Source: Pseudisothecium myosuroides
Taxonomy: Eukaryota; Streptophyta; Bryopsida; Hypnales; Lembophyllaceae
NCBI GenBank assembly: GCA_951799445.1
Contig: OX637293.1
Location: 13,826,001 to 13,890,000 of the forward strand
Length of the DNA stretch: 64,000 nt
Direction: 5' to 3'
Part shown: piece by piece, positions 48,315 to 59,681 of the stretch
Position numbering within the stretch: the stretch's first letter is position 1
How the letters are laid out: every line of letters starts with the position of its first letter
Notes under the pieces: model-generated
Told to the model about the DNA's origin: nothing
Databases searched by the model: none
What the model saw: the letters and a program-made list of their open reading frames with translations, nothing else
Made by a program: the position numbers and the translations under genes

Positions 48315-51300
48315 CTAATATATATTCAACTCCTTAAAAAACAATTCCACGTCCTGTTCAACCTCACCTTCTTGAGTCTCTGGTGTAATACTCTGACCCT
48401 CTCTTACTATTGTAAACTGGCAATTGTGGCACTCAATGACAGTAACCCCATTGAAAAATATATTCAACCCCTCACAATTAGGACATTGACTTCTACAAAG
48501 CTTTGGCAATTTCACCCTTGTGCGCTTCTTTTGCACAAGTTGTCTGCGACGTTGTAACTTGATTCCACCGTTAGGTCTTGGAGCTTGTACCACATCTACT
48601 CCTCCGCCACTTGAATTTTCATAATGTAATCTTCGTTTTTTCTTTTGACTCCCATGTCCAAGTCTTGTATTTGTAACATTCTCTTGCAACGGGGGGATAC
48701 TTCCACCTTCTCTTGGCATGAATATTTGACTTGGTCTCAATTCCAAACCCATAGATTCTTGAAAAACGGCCATAAACATTTCTCCAGCGCTCTTCAAGGC
48801 ATTGCGTTTCTCTATTGTCAAACTCGCATATCTTTCCCTTGGAATATTTTGGGATGCTGTCATATTTGAGATATTTAAAAACATCTCTTTTATGAACTCA
48901 TTGTTATCATTAGGATTTAGGGAAGGTTCGTTGATTGTATCTTCGCTAGGATCTTCACTTGGACCCCCACTTGGACCCTCATCAAAACTCCCATTTGGGC
49001 CTTCATCTGAACCTCCACTCGGATCCACACATGCATCTCCATCAAAATCTTCCAAGTCATGGATAAATCCACGAGGTTCATATATGCCCGGTAGTAAATC
49101 AAACAAATGTTGATATTTCTCATCAACAATTTGTTTTACAGCCAACATGTGTTTACATATTGGACCATAGTCGTTACACTCACACCATTCACGAGATAAA
49201 CTAACTATATACCATTTATTTGACACGGTTTGACTTCGGAACGCAAACTCCAAATGACATGGATCAATCACTTCCAAATTTGTTGATCGGTCTTCTTTAT
49301 ACCGTTGGACCAATTTTTTGGCCTTCTGCAATCTCGCTGTTCTACCCTTATCTCCTCCTCTAATGGAGTACTTTCGTGATTCACTCAACCAATGAGCATT
49401 ATTGTAATGCTCATCTAATGTCAGTCCTCCAAATCGCCGTCCAGTATCCGGATTACCTATTAGTGCAAAAATCAATTCATCCAGTCGTCGATTGACTTTC
49501 CCATCTAGTAAGGTGTATTTCACATATTGCCACATGCGTTCCACAAGGTTTGTGGTGTTTGCATGTCCATGCTTAAACATCCTAGCCCATCTAGGCCACA
49601 TAGGTTTTCAAGGACTGCTACGCCCTGCCCATCCTTGTTCAATATACTTTAATACACTTGCATTATTAGCATATTGGGTTTTCATTCTTCCGTATGCTCC
49701 ATTGAATTCGTCTTCGGTAATTGCCTCCAACATAGAACACATTCCTTTGTATAAATCGTTGCGAAGCCCCTCAGGCACTTTAGGCAATAAATGGTCCACC
49801 CATGCCTTTTTGGCATGAAACCAACACAAAAGCAATCTACACTTTATTTGAATTCCTCCAATTGTTTGGTCTTCCCAACACCAAACATCTTCATTAATCG
49901 CCCTCATTATAGCAATCCTCGAAGTTTTATCTTTGTCAATTACTATTGCGTTCGGTCGGATTGTACCCATATTTTGAAACACAACTTTTATAGTAAGCCA
50001 CAGTGCTGTTCCCACTTGGCCACTTTCATTATCATCACTACAAAGCATAATGAAAATAGGCATACCCAAACCGCTCAAATTGGGGCACATTCCAGCAAAT
50101 AACGGCATGCCCCATTGATTGGTTTTGAATGTGGAATCAATCACCCATGCCGAGTTTGGAGTTATAGTATTTGCACGCTTGAGCATCTCTTCAGTTTGCA
50201 TTACTAACACAAACGGTCGCTTATTAGGATCTGCATTTAAAGGATCGTATGATTGATAAAAAATCACCCTCTTCTTTTCAATCCATTTGGGAACTGTTTG
50301 CTGTACTACATCATAGTCATCTTCACCACATCTTTCATGCATTTGAAGTCGATAGGAGAGGGCTGATGCTTCTTTTGGATCCAAAAAGAAGCGAAATGTT
50401 TTTTATTCATGCAAAGGAGCGGTTTCACGCAAGATGTCTTCACACCTTTTTGAAAATGCTAGTGCTAATTGGATGTTATTTAAGCTTTGTAACATCTCAG
50501 CACAATTATTTATTGCACTTTGATGAACAGGCAAAAAATAACAATCAGTCATTGAGCCTGGTTCATGTCCATTGTGTTCCTCATTCACATGAATCTCAAT
50601 ATCCCGGCCCTCTTCATCCGGATAAATGACTTTCACATAAAATTTGCACCCCACATATTTGGCGGTTGAATATTGTTTCTCTCTATCGTTCAACCCTCCA
50701 ATGCCATTTGATTTACCTTGGAATTTTATTCCACGGTGACATACATATATGAAGACCTTCGATGCAAAAGGCTTCACGCGGGAGTATTTATGAATCGGTT
50801 TCAAGCACACCGAGTGTTGGGCTTTCAAGTTATTCAAGAAGCCCTCCACCTCTCCCAAAGGCATTGTATACTTTGCATTGTATTGTCGCAATTGACGAAC
50901 TGACCTTTCATGTGCTTGATGCCCAAGTTGACAACCCAAACATGAACTAATGACTTTTTCAATGAAAGGTTTTGGGATGCCGTTCAATTGTGTGCCCACG
51001 ACCCACCCTTCCTCCCCAATTTTTGCAATTGTTTCCTTATATGCAAGATGTCTTTCACCTCCATGATGCGCTTCTAAAACAATTGAGGGCCATTCCTCAA
51101 CATATGGGATGAAAAGATGGGGATGTTTCTTATTGAATAAGCGCGCTTCTCCATTTGTCCCAGTTCGTACTCCAAAGACTCTTCCATATCTTTCCCACTT
51201 TTTCAAAATTCCCTTGTGCCATGCTTCTAATGAAGCTCCATCTTGGCTAAAGAAATTAGGATCCAAAGTGTTGATACTCTCCGCCAAAGGCACTATCCTT

Positions 51301-51530
51301 CCATTGCACCAATCAACAAAATAATTTCCCAATCCCTTTTTAAAGGAATAATACGTCGTATGCAGAAACAAAGAAGGATCCAAATATTCTTCTTCAATTC
51401 CAACCACATACTCTCCACCATAAGCTTCATCATCACCCTCTAAAAGTGGTGGTAAATTAAACTCAATTTCCCCATCAGAAACAAGATCATCGAGGTTAAG
51501 AACCTCAAAAATGTCTCCTATATCATCCAT
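48315..51530 (-). pseudogene. MULE transposase with SWIM zinc finger, two nonsense codons
   Basis: One frame of 1,072 codons from the ATG at 51530 to the stop at 48315, interrupted by TAA (50403-50405) and TGA (49608-49610). N-terminal part: an H-H-C-C pattern (AHHGGERHLAY, then CLGCQ) resembling an integrase zinc-binding domain, then a FAR1/MULE-type region (KYVGCKFYVKV, EEHNGHEPGS). Catalytic core: WVIDSTFKTNQWG (Asp near 50,138), IVIDKDKTSRI, the CWFHAKKAW helix and NLVERMWQYVK (Glu near 49,541). SWIM finger: C-x-C-x6-C-x-H in WCECNDYGPICKH (about 49,148-49,184). The C-terminal part is acidic, then basic, with a CPNC/CHNC zinc-ribbon-like pair. Both stops are one C-to-T step from CAA and CGA. 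Confidence 0.88.
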
Positions 51531-51814
51531 TGCCCTCCACTGTCACTTTCAACCCACTTCCAATGCAACCATCCTCTTGATTTCTATCAAAAACTAATTG
51601 TTATATCTGCACAACCAACACACAATAAGGTTAATATGAAACAAACAACTCCAAATTTTCCAAAAAATCCAAAATCACCACATCAAATCTGTCCATCATA
51701 ATGATCCCATCACATTTCATTCATATATAACTAATAGTAGAATCTTTATTCCAAAGACCCCTTTGCCCCAATGGTGCCCTAAAGCACATGTCCAATATTT
51801 GATAAATGGTGACG

Positions 51815-52520
51815 GTCTCTGCCCCCCCTTTGATAGGATGGTGCATTAAAGCACATCCCAAAAATTTGGACAAAAAAGCGGCCGAGACCGCCACCCCTTT
51901 GTCCCTATGGTGGTTTACCCTCAAATGCTCAAAATTTGGCAAAAGAGTGGCGGAGACCGCCACCCTTTTGCCCCTATGGTGGTTTACCCTCACATGCTCA
52001 AATTTTGGCAAAGGCGTGGCAGAGACCGCCACCCCTTTGCCCCTATGATAGTTTACCTTCACATGCTCAAATTTTGGCAAAGAGGTGGCGGAGACCGCCA
52101 CCCCTTTGCCTCTATGGTGGTTTACCCTCAAATGTTCAAATTTTGGCAAAGGCGTGGCGGAGACCGCCACCCCTTTGTCCCTATGGTGGTTTACCCTCAC
52201 ATGCTCAAATTTTGGCAAAAGCGTGGCGGAGACCGCCACCCCTTTGCCCCTATGGTGGTTTACCCTCGTACGTTCAAATTTTGGCAAAGAGGTGGCAGAG
52301 ACCGCCACCCCTTTGTCCCTATGGTGGATTACCCTTACATGCTCAAATTTTGGCAAAGAGGTGGCGGAGACCGCCACCTCTATGGTGGTTTACCCTCACA
52401 TGCTCAAATTTTGGCAAAGAGGTGGCGGAGACCGCCACCCCTTTGTCCCTATGGTGGTTTACCCTCAAGTGTTCAAATTTTGGCAAAGAGGTGGCGGAGA
52501 CCACCACCCTTTGCCCTGAT
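51815..52520. repeat. Tandem array, 69-bp units each with a GGCGGAGACCGCC hairpin
   Basis: About ten units. The core GAGACC lies at 51884, 51953, 52022, 52091, 52160, 52229, 52298, 52367, 52428 and 52497: steps of 69 bp apart from one of 61. Every unit contains GGTGGCGGAGACCGCCACC, with 8-bp arms and a 3-nt loop. Because 69 is three times 23, several frames stay open and look like 23-residue repeat proteins; I treat them as chance. Confidence 0.93.
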
Positions 52521-52559
52521 GGTGCTTTAAACAACATGCTTGAATTTTTGCAACTGGTG

Positions 52560-53034
52560 GTGGCCCCGCCCAATATATTGTCTCGGTGGTGCCCTTATCC
52601 ACTTCAAATTTTTTGAACATGTGGTAAAGGTTACCACCGATTTTGAAGAGGTGGTGCTCACCACCACCACTTCAAATAAAATGTACATGTGGTGACTTTC
52701 ACCACATGGCCAATTTTTTTGAAGTAGTGGTAGTGAACACCTTCACTTCAAAACCAGTGGTAACCCTACCACATGTTCGTTTTGTTGAAAGTTGTAGTGG
52801 TCACCACCACCCTTTTGACTGAGATGTGCTACCCACCATTTGTCCAAATTTTAATCGGTCATTAATATTCCCATGCTATTTTTGATTTTGCGATAGTGGC
52901 CATCACCACCACCTTCTCTACGTTTCATTTTTGGTGGTGGTGAATTCACCCCCACCCCCATGCTAATTTTCAATTTATGTAGCCACCACTATCTTTTCAA
53001 TATCCAACTTTGGGTGGTGGTGGTGTGGTCGGTC
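52560..53034. repeat. Degenerate GGTGGT/ACCACC palindrome field
   Basis: Irregular short inverted pairs, for example GTGGTGACTTTCACCAC and TAGTGGTCACCACCACC, link the 69-bp and 53-bp arrays. The sequence looks like decayed units of the same kind. No gene. Confidence 0.6.
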
Positions 53035-53640
53035 ACCCTAAACATTTCCATGTTTAATTTTGGGATGGTGATGACGGTCACCACCACCTTCCCATCCTTC
53101 CCATGTCCAAGTTTTGGGCGGTGGTGACGGTCACCACCACCTTCCCATCCTTCCCATGCCCAAGTTTTGGATGGTGGTGACGGTCACCACCACCTTCCCA
53201 TCCTTCCCATGTCCAAATTTTGGGCGGTGGTGACGGTCACCACCACCTTCCCATCCTTCCCATGCCCAAGTTTTGGATGGTGGTGACGGTCACCACCACC
53301 TTCCCATCCTTCCCATGTCCAAGTTTTGGGCGGTGGTGACGGTCACCACCACCTTCCCATCCTTCGCATGCCCAAGTTTTGGGTGGTGGTGACGGTCACC
53401 ACCACCTTCCCATCCTTCCCATGTCCAAGTTTTGGGTGGTGGTGACGGTCACCACCACCTTCCCATCCTTCCCATGTCCAAGTTTTGGGTGGTGGTGACG
53501 ATCACCACCACCTTCCCATCCTTCCCATGTCCAAGTTTTGGGTGGTGGTGACGGTCACCACCACCTTCCTATCCTTCCCATGTTTAATTTTTGGGTGGTG
53601 GTGACGGTCACTACCACCATCACCCCAAAATTTTCATTTT
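53035..53640. repeat. Tandem array, 53-bp units with perfect 9-bp palindrome
   Basis: About eleven units. GACGGT (GACGAT in one unit) recurs at 53073, 53126, 53179, 53232, 53285, 53338, 53391, 53444, 53497, 53550 and 53603, an exact 53-bp step. Each unit carries GGTGGTGACGGTCACCACC (9-bp arms, 1-nt centre) and most carry CTTCCCATCCTTCCCATG. Confidence 0.95.
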
Positions 53641-53887
53641 CAGCCATGGTGAAGGTGGCCATCACCACCACCACGTTCTATGAGGAGAGGCACCACCACT
53701 CCCCTCATAGTACTCTCTGTGGGATTCGGCAGGCCCCCCCCATCAGCTGGTCAAAATGGTTGTATGTGAGTTTCAGGGTTTGGAAGACCACCCAAAGCCT
53801 ACCCAAATGAGCAACAAGCAAGGAAGGAGCAAAATTAAGAGGAAGCTAACTACCCCTAGCCAAAATCAAGAAGCGAATCAATTTTAA

Positions 53888-53912
53888 TCATGGTGATAAT
53901 GTCTCACCATGA
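53888..53912. repeat. Subterminal hairpin in the MULE
   Basis: TCATGGTGA at 53888-53896 pairs exactly with TCACCATGA at 53904-53912 across a 7-nt loop (TAATGTC). It lies just inside the right inverted end. Confidence 0.5.
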
Positions 53913-53942
53913 TGAAAGTTAATTTACTGACCATGCTCGCAA

Positions 53943-54121
53943 AACGAGGCTGCCAGGCTAAATCAGCAGTCAGCACGCCCTGGCAGACCCAAGCAACCAA
54001 CCATTACTCCCCCACTCAAGCAACCACCGTTCCCCCACCCTTCCATCTTGGCCGTTCCTCCACCTGAAGGGCCCAGATGGAGGGAGCCCTTCCTCGATTT
54101 CGAGGCTGCCTGAAGACGAGG
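53943..54121 (-). repeat. MULE right terminal inverted repeat
   Basis: Read on the minus strand it repeats the blocks of the left end in order. Compared with the left end it has about 45 extra bases in its inner half (TGGTTGCTTG-type words). Confidence 0.7.
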
Positions 54122-54130
54122 GGATCCTAC
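54122..54130 (+). repeat. 9-bp target-site duplication GGATCCTAC (MULE), right copy
   Basis: Same word and orientation as at 45530-45538. The DNA from 54,131 to 54,379 is C/T-rich and then G/T-rich and is probably the leader of the Crinkler-like gene, with an acceptor (GATGCAG) at 54,370. Confidence 0.6.
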
Positions 54131-54379
54131 GGCTGTGGGCGATTTAGGGTTTGGGGGTACGTGCTGTTCTTCTGGTCTTCTCTTTCGATCTCTCATTCGC
54201 TTCTTCTCTCGAGAGCTGTGTGTGCGGGTGCTGTGCATGTGGCGCCGAGCTTCTGTGTGTGGAGGTGAGCTTCGTTACTGGAGAATGATTTGGTTTAGGT
54301 TGTTGTGTAGGGTTTGGATTAAGCTTGCGGTCGTTTCTTTGATTGGGTGCTGACTCTGTCGTGGATGCAGGGTTTCACA

Positions 54380-57246
54380 ATGTCGTATGTCTACTTCAAG
54401 ATGGATACATGTGAACCTGTTGAGGTAGCCTGTACCTCTGATGGAAAGATCGATTTCGCTGCACTTGGTCAAGAGTTCGGGTTGGATCCGACTTCCATTA
54501 AATTGAATGGAATTCGATTTCCTCTAGAAGAGCTGAAGTCAGATCTGAAGTGGGAGCAGATGAAGGGGCGCCTCAATGAGGGTGGAAGATGTGTCGGAAC
54601 GAAAGAAGATCCTGTTATTGTCACTCGTGCGGCTCCAGTTCGTGCAGGTATGTTTCCCGCGCGCACTTAGTCTCTTCTGGTTTAGGGCTTAATTCCTGGC
54701 TGAGGTGTCCTTGATCCGGCTCATGCAGCACTTGTTTCTTTGTCTTGATGGCTAGGGTTCGGTTTATCAAGGGCTACAAGTATGAGTAGTGTTGTTGGAG
54801 CCCCCCAGATTAGATGGTTGTAAGTGCGTCACCCAGGACGGGTGATCTTGGTCGTTTACGGTAAATAATAGAAAACATACCAGCCTAATTGTAACTTGGT
54901 AAGGATTTGTTACAATTAGGCAGGTATGTTTTCTATTATTAGGGAGAAGTACAGATTTTTGGAGGTCATCCTACTCACTTTCCCGCTCATGTTCGTGGCT
55001 GTAGTTATGGGTGTGTGATCGTTAGAAATGGGGCGTTTGCCTTATGTTTATCTCAGTCGAACAATTAGGGTTCCGTGCGATGGCATCATGCCCAACAATT
55101 TTTTTAAGAAAGTGGATGATATTGCGTTGAGGCACTGCTGTGTTTAAAGCCTGATCCCTAAACAGTATGCTTACTTACACTTGTGAGAACATGCTTCTTG
55201 TGGTGGTCTGAGTGCCTCTCGTGTTCTGTGTATTCTTGTTTCCCTATCAAGGGTTTACTGTGGCGACACTGATGTTCGTGGCTGTATTTTGGGGGCGGGT
55301 GATTGTTAGTATGGATTGTTGTACTTCAGTTTTTGATGTTTGGGCTTCTTGCCTTCATAGGTAGAATAAGCAGGTTTTGTGTCCGATGCTTTGACTAGCC
55401 CCATGTTGTAATAACGGGACTTTATTATACCATGCTTTGGATGGATTGTCACCTCTTGCTTATGTTGCTTTCGTAGAGTGTGATTTCTTTCATTTGAATA
55501 GTATCTTTATCAGGATGTATCTAAACTAATCTAAAGCTCTTCGTCCTCTTCTTTTTCTGATTACATAATTCGGGTGATTTCACTTGCAATTCTCATCTGG
55601 CGTGCTTTGCTGCACCTCCAACAGGCTTCAATCCGTTTTTTCGAGCTGAGGATGTGATTGGGGGTGAGTCAGACGGTATTAATGGCCGCCGAAATTCGTA
55701 TTTCACCGCACGGTCTGAAACAGTAATAGGAATTTGTAAGCTCGTCAATAAAAAGGGAGCCTTGCTTATCCGTGCGCCGCCCGGCAGTGGAAAGACATCG
55801 ATATTGCAGCTGGTGGCAACTGCTGCTAAGAACTCTCAGGATATGTTCAAGCAGGTTTATTATGTCAGCCTTGCGCAGATTGGTGGCAAGAGCTTCGAGG
55901 AATTCTTGGAGGAGAAACACCCAGGTGTTACGATTTCCGAGCTTCAATCACCGAAGTCCTCACCGGACAGGCATCCGAAGAGTGGTTCAGAAAGCAGGCC
56001 TAGCCTCCTCCTCGTCGATGAGGGGCAGGTGGCCTTTGATCGGAATTTGACCCTCTGGGCCACTGCTAAAGATTGCGCGAGTGGTTCTGGAAAACACCTG
56101 CGTATTATCATCGTCTCAGCATGGGGTAGTGCGATTGTCTCCCATGGTGGGCAACGCGTTGCCACACCTGTGAAATTTAATTCAGACGCATCGGTCGGCC
56201 TTTTGCAAAGTGCAAAGAACCCCATATCTCTCACATTGACCAGGGATGAAGCCATAGATCTCTGGAACAGTTGGTGCTATAGAGGCCTCGACCTTCGTGA
56301 TGGACTTGCGTCATGGGACGATCTGAGGGATTTCGTGTTCGACCTTACAGGGCAGCAACCTGGGTTAATGGCCCATGTGTTGGATTTCTTAATTGCACAA
56401 GGCTTGAAAAATAGTGAGGCCGGTAGTATGGAGCAGAAGGAGAAGGCACGGGACCTGTTGCTCTCACGCCAGTTTTACGACTCTCTCTCGCAGATAAGGA
56501 GTCTCCTAGCAATTGAGAAAGCTTTGAGGGGTGGGAAACCTGATGGAGAATCCATGAGATCCCTTTTGAGAAAGCTGCTGCCAGAAAAGGGTGTTTATCT
56601 CAGGGATCTCAGCGGTCGTGATCGAGACGCTGCTGATTTAGCAGTCAAATGGGGGCAGATTCAAGAGGACGACGGTTGGTTGAGTTTGCCCTCGGAGCTG
56701 CACAGGCGGTTTCTGCTTCGCGAGGTGTATTGCACTAATGAATCAACTTCTGATAGCATTGAGAAAAATGGTTTACACGCATTTATTGATCGAGTGATCG
56801 AAAGGTTTAACCCTCGTCAGCTGAAGTCGTCCAAGGCCCGGAACGTTAGTGAGACCGTGGTTTATGAAAGTCAGTACCAAAACGAATTCTATAGAGCAGC
56901 TTGCTCGATCCTTCCTGCGGATTCAATCATGTCACCCAATGTCGGGCCCCTATTTGGAGCGAAGGGTTACCTTGACTATTATCTATTTCCGCATCGCTGG
57001 GGCTTTGAGCTATTAGTCGATGGCTCCGAGTTGAAGGAGCACCAGGCAAGATTCGGTCCAGGCGGGGTCTACCACAAGCTCATTCAAGATGGGGTCGTTT
57101 CTGAATATGCGATTTTGGATTTCCGGACGAAGCGTCTCGTCGAGGCCAAGCCCGATGTGTTGCATATTGTATTTAGCGAGGATTTCGAGAAGGCAACTCT
57201 TCACCGCTCTGGGAGCTCGTCAAGTGAACTGATGTTGAGGCAATGA
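54380..57246 (+). CDS. Crinkler/RHS-like protein: header, P-loop NTPase, nuclease-like C-terminus
   Basis: Two exons, 54380-54647 and 55625-57246, join in phase (GTGCAG|GTATGT to CCAACAG|G) to give 629 residues. Residues 1-90 form a small globular header. Residues about 120-260 are a P-loop NTPase: Walker A APPGSGKTS (140-148), Walker B SLLLVDEG (216-223) and a sensor-like IIIVSAWGS. Residues about 500-600 resemble the restriction-endonuclease-fold nuclease tail of Crinkler-type proteins: ESQYQNEFYRAA, SPNVGPLFGAKGYLDYY, WGFELLVDGSELKEHQARF and YAILDFR, with acidic candidates E510, D540 and E551. Crinkler/RHS proteins occur as secreted effectors in oomycetes and as resident proteins in other eukaryotes, with proposed roles in conflict or transposon-linked functions. 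No signal peptide is seen. The frame is intact, unlike the neighbouring paralogue. Function in a plant is inference. Confidence 0.7.
54864..54940 (+). repeat. Intronic hairpin, 32-bp arms with one mismatch
   Basis: 54864-54895 (starts AATAATAGAAAACATACC) is complementary in reverse to 54909-54940 at 31 of 32 positions, with a 13-nt loop. It lies in the single intron of the Crinkler-like gene. It is long and regular enough to be a MITE remnant or a small-RNA precursor. Confidence 0.8.
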
Positions 57247-57418
57247 GGTAAAGAGAGTCAAAAGAATTTGAAGGCTGTAAAAAGCACAGTAATCAAGGTT
57301 AGCACAGTGTGAGTGTAGTAGGCTATGCGTAGCTTGCTTGTGATTTGGGGAACACTTCAATTTTCGTCACAAGTTCATGTAGACCCGGGATTGCTCAGTA
57401 GGATAACGTAGTGGTTGC

Positions 57419-57595
57419 ATGAGAGTAATCAAGCGGATTGCTGAGACATACAATGACGAGATATATTCTGATTTCGTATGGAATGATGTGCATGAGAAGA
57501 TTTTTGGAACAGACAAGGGCTACACGAAGCTGAAGGCGGCGGAAAACGAACATAAGTACGAGTACGTGGAGGAGAAGGTGGCGAGAACGGAGTGA
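57419..57595 (+). CDS. Possible 58-codon charged protein
   Basis: ATG at 57419 to TGA at 57593. The product is rich in Glu, Lys and Tyr (IAETYNDEIYSDFVWNDVHE, then KLKAAENEHKYEYVEEKV) and looks more coding-like than the surroundings. It lies 172 bp after the Crinkler-like stop, on the same strand, and might be a small gene, a remnant of a duplicated tail or part of the 3' untranslated region. No family recognised. Confidence 0.3.
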   Translation: MRVIKRIAETYNDEIYSDFVWNDVHEKIFGTDKGYTKLKAAENEHKYEYVEEKVARTE

Positions 57596-59681
57596 AAGGG
57601 AAGGAAGGAAGCAAGCAAGTAAGGAAAAGTGATGGTGTGTAGTTAGTGAGAGAATGGTCCCTGTAACTCTTTGAATTAGCAGTGGAGAAATGGTGAGACC
57701 TAGGCTAGGTGGAATTTATCATATTCCAGAGCCTTTGTTTTCTGCTGCCTGTGCTTGTGCGTTCCGTTCGTTGCGGTTATGGGTCATCTGTGTATGGGCT
57801 ATGTACTTTCGTTGCATGTCCAATTTCAGTCGTCGAATCATATTATGCTCTTCTGCAGATTATGTATAGTAACGTCAAGACAACACCCAGTTTTCTCCTC
57901 TTGCATGTTCCTCGTACGTTCAAGATGTTACTTGCACTCTAGTGAGATTAATGAGCTCAGGTTCTTTATTTCGTATGTCTCATTAATGGATACTTCTACA
58001 TTCTCTAGGTGGAGTCATTGGCTGTGAGCTGGTGTGTGCTCATTATCTATGTCGATTGGTAATATGCAGATCTTCTTGTCTGTATTTTGCTCATCTCTGT
58101 TACAAAGGGAACAATTTCTTGTTCTTAGATATAATCTGATTGCACAAGGTCCTAATATTCGGGTCCGTCATGAACTTAAGCAATCGTTTGTAAATCCGGG
58201 AATAATATTTATATGCAGTGTTCATAGACTTGGTGTGTTGTCTGCAGGTTCCAAAGTTGGGCACGGCTGTTAGGATATTGACCGTAATGTGGGATGGCAG
58301 CTTTTGTTTTTGGGTTTTGAAGCATCAGGCATGTTTTACCACTGCGAGCCAATTATGAGAAATCAAAAATAGTTTTTTATGATTTTTTTTTTTTTGTAAT
58401 TAGTGTTAACCACGAGTCCATTGAATGTAGTGCTGAATCTTACACGAACTGGGCCACCACATGTATATGGTAGACTCCCTTCAATGATTGTAAGTTTTGC
58501 AACTCACCAGGTTTCACTCTTGAAATGGGGATAACTTTCATCTCAGAAAGCAACATGGATCCATTAAAGTCAAAGCAAATCAGAGTAATCAGATGTGAAG
58601 CTGGCTCTTTGATTGACATGCCACAATCGGCAGATGGGCCGTCCGTGTGTCTGGTGGGATTCTGTCCATGAGTAAGTTAAGAGTGGTTCGGTCTCTTTTC
58701 ATCACGCACAAGGTTCTTGACCCGGAAGAGAAGAAGAGCTTTAGGGGCAGGAGAACACGCAAGAGACCACTCTTGTATATAGAAGCTCGTCCTAGACTGG
58801 AATTGGTATATGCGAATTCACTGGTGTGATTCATTGCGTATCATGGAGCACGGTCTTCAAACCATCCAAGGGCTACGGTGCATGTGTGAATTGAAGCCGT
58901 TGACATTATCTCTTAGAATCTTCCCGCACGAATGTCTACGGTTTATATCATGAAGACGTCCTAGAGGTTGCGTGCACAAGTAAGAACAATGTGGAACGCT
59001 TATCGGTTCACAGGCCTATTTTTCATGATGAAGGGCTCCTCTTGACACGATACTAACTACTTTGGTTTGGGTCTTTCTGGAGATTTTGAGTTTTTTAACT
59101 GATTATGTCCATTAATTGATCAAAGAGAAACCCTGAAGTTCAACACTGTCTGAAGTTTCAATAGAAAGTGTCAATACTTGAGGCCAGAAACTCAAACCGG
59201 CAATTTCAGACCAAGAAGAGACAGTGAATATAAGAAAAGGGCACTTCTTAAAATAACGCCCAAAATTTTCGCATTTCCACCCTGTTTCCAGAGTCTATCA
59301 ACACAACATACATCCGAGAGATTTTTCAAACCAAGTCAAGTTCTCTTAGCTAACAATTTTACGAACCACCATGCATGAGCTGGAAATCACATAACAACTT
59401 CCAAAGACCACAGAAAAATTAATCAGATGATATACCATAGATTATATCACTCGCACATTACAAGGAAGGTCATTGATAAAACAGAGTTCTGCTCTAAACC
59501 CCTAAAACAAAACCTAATATATCTTCTAGCTACATGCACCGCTATAAGCATAAAAAACAGAGCACCCAACAACTAAGACTTCATCTGAAAATATCAAAAT
59601 CTTCACTCGTAGCAGGATTCGATGTAATTTAAATTTGTCATTCATTATGGAATTAAGTCAGTTCAGAATGATCCTAGTCAG
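57596..59681. other. Spacer between the two Crinkler-like loci
   Basis: Mostly AT-rich. Two short coding-like patches on the plus strand at 58,555-58,674 (ending near a GTAAGT donor) and 58,647-58,829 (basic, SMSKLRVVRSLFITHKVLD) overlap in different frames and may be a decayed exon, possibly of a Crinkler header. I cannot assign them. Confidence 0.3.

Larger units (their letters stand above)
45539..54121 (-). mobile_element. Mutator-like element (MULE), 8.6 kb, defective
   Basis: The two ends are inverted copies: the left reads inward CTCGAG..GAGGGTGGGCTCC, then CCATCTGAGCCCTTCA, TGGAGG, ACGGC and GATGGAAGGG. The right end, read inward on the minus strand, repeats the same blocks in order. 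A 9-bp direct repeat lies just outside. Between the ends are a MULE transposase gene on the minus strand and three tandem arrays. The two arrays right of the gene carry a palindrome in every unit. The transposase has two nonsense codons, so this copy is not autonomous. Insertion is about 250 bp upstream of the Crinkler-like gene start. Confidence 0.7.

Noticed and set aside
51721..52616. Long overlapping frames on both strands (up to 226 codons) coding 23-residue repeats
   Set aside because: They arise because the 69-bp repeat unit is a multiple of three; both strands and several frames are open at once, and a 61-bp unit shifts them. No start context, domain or splice signal supports translation.
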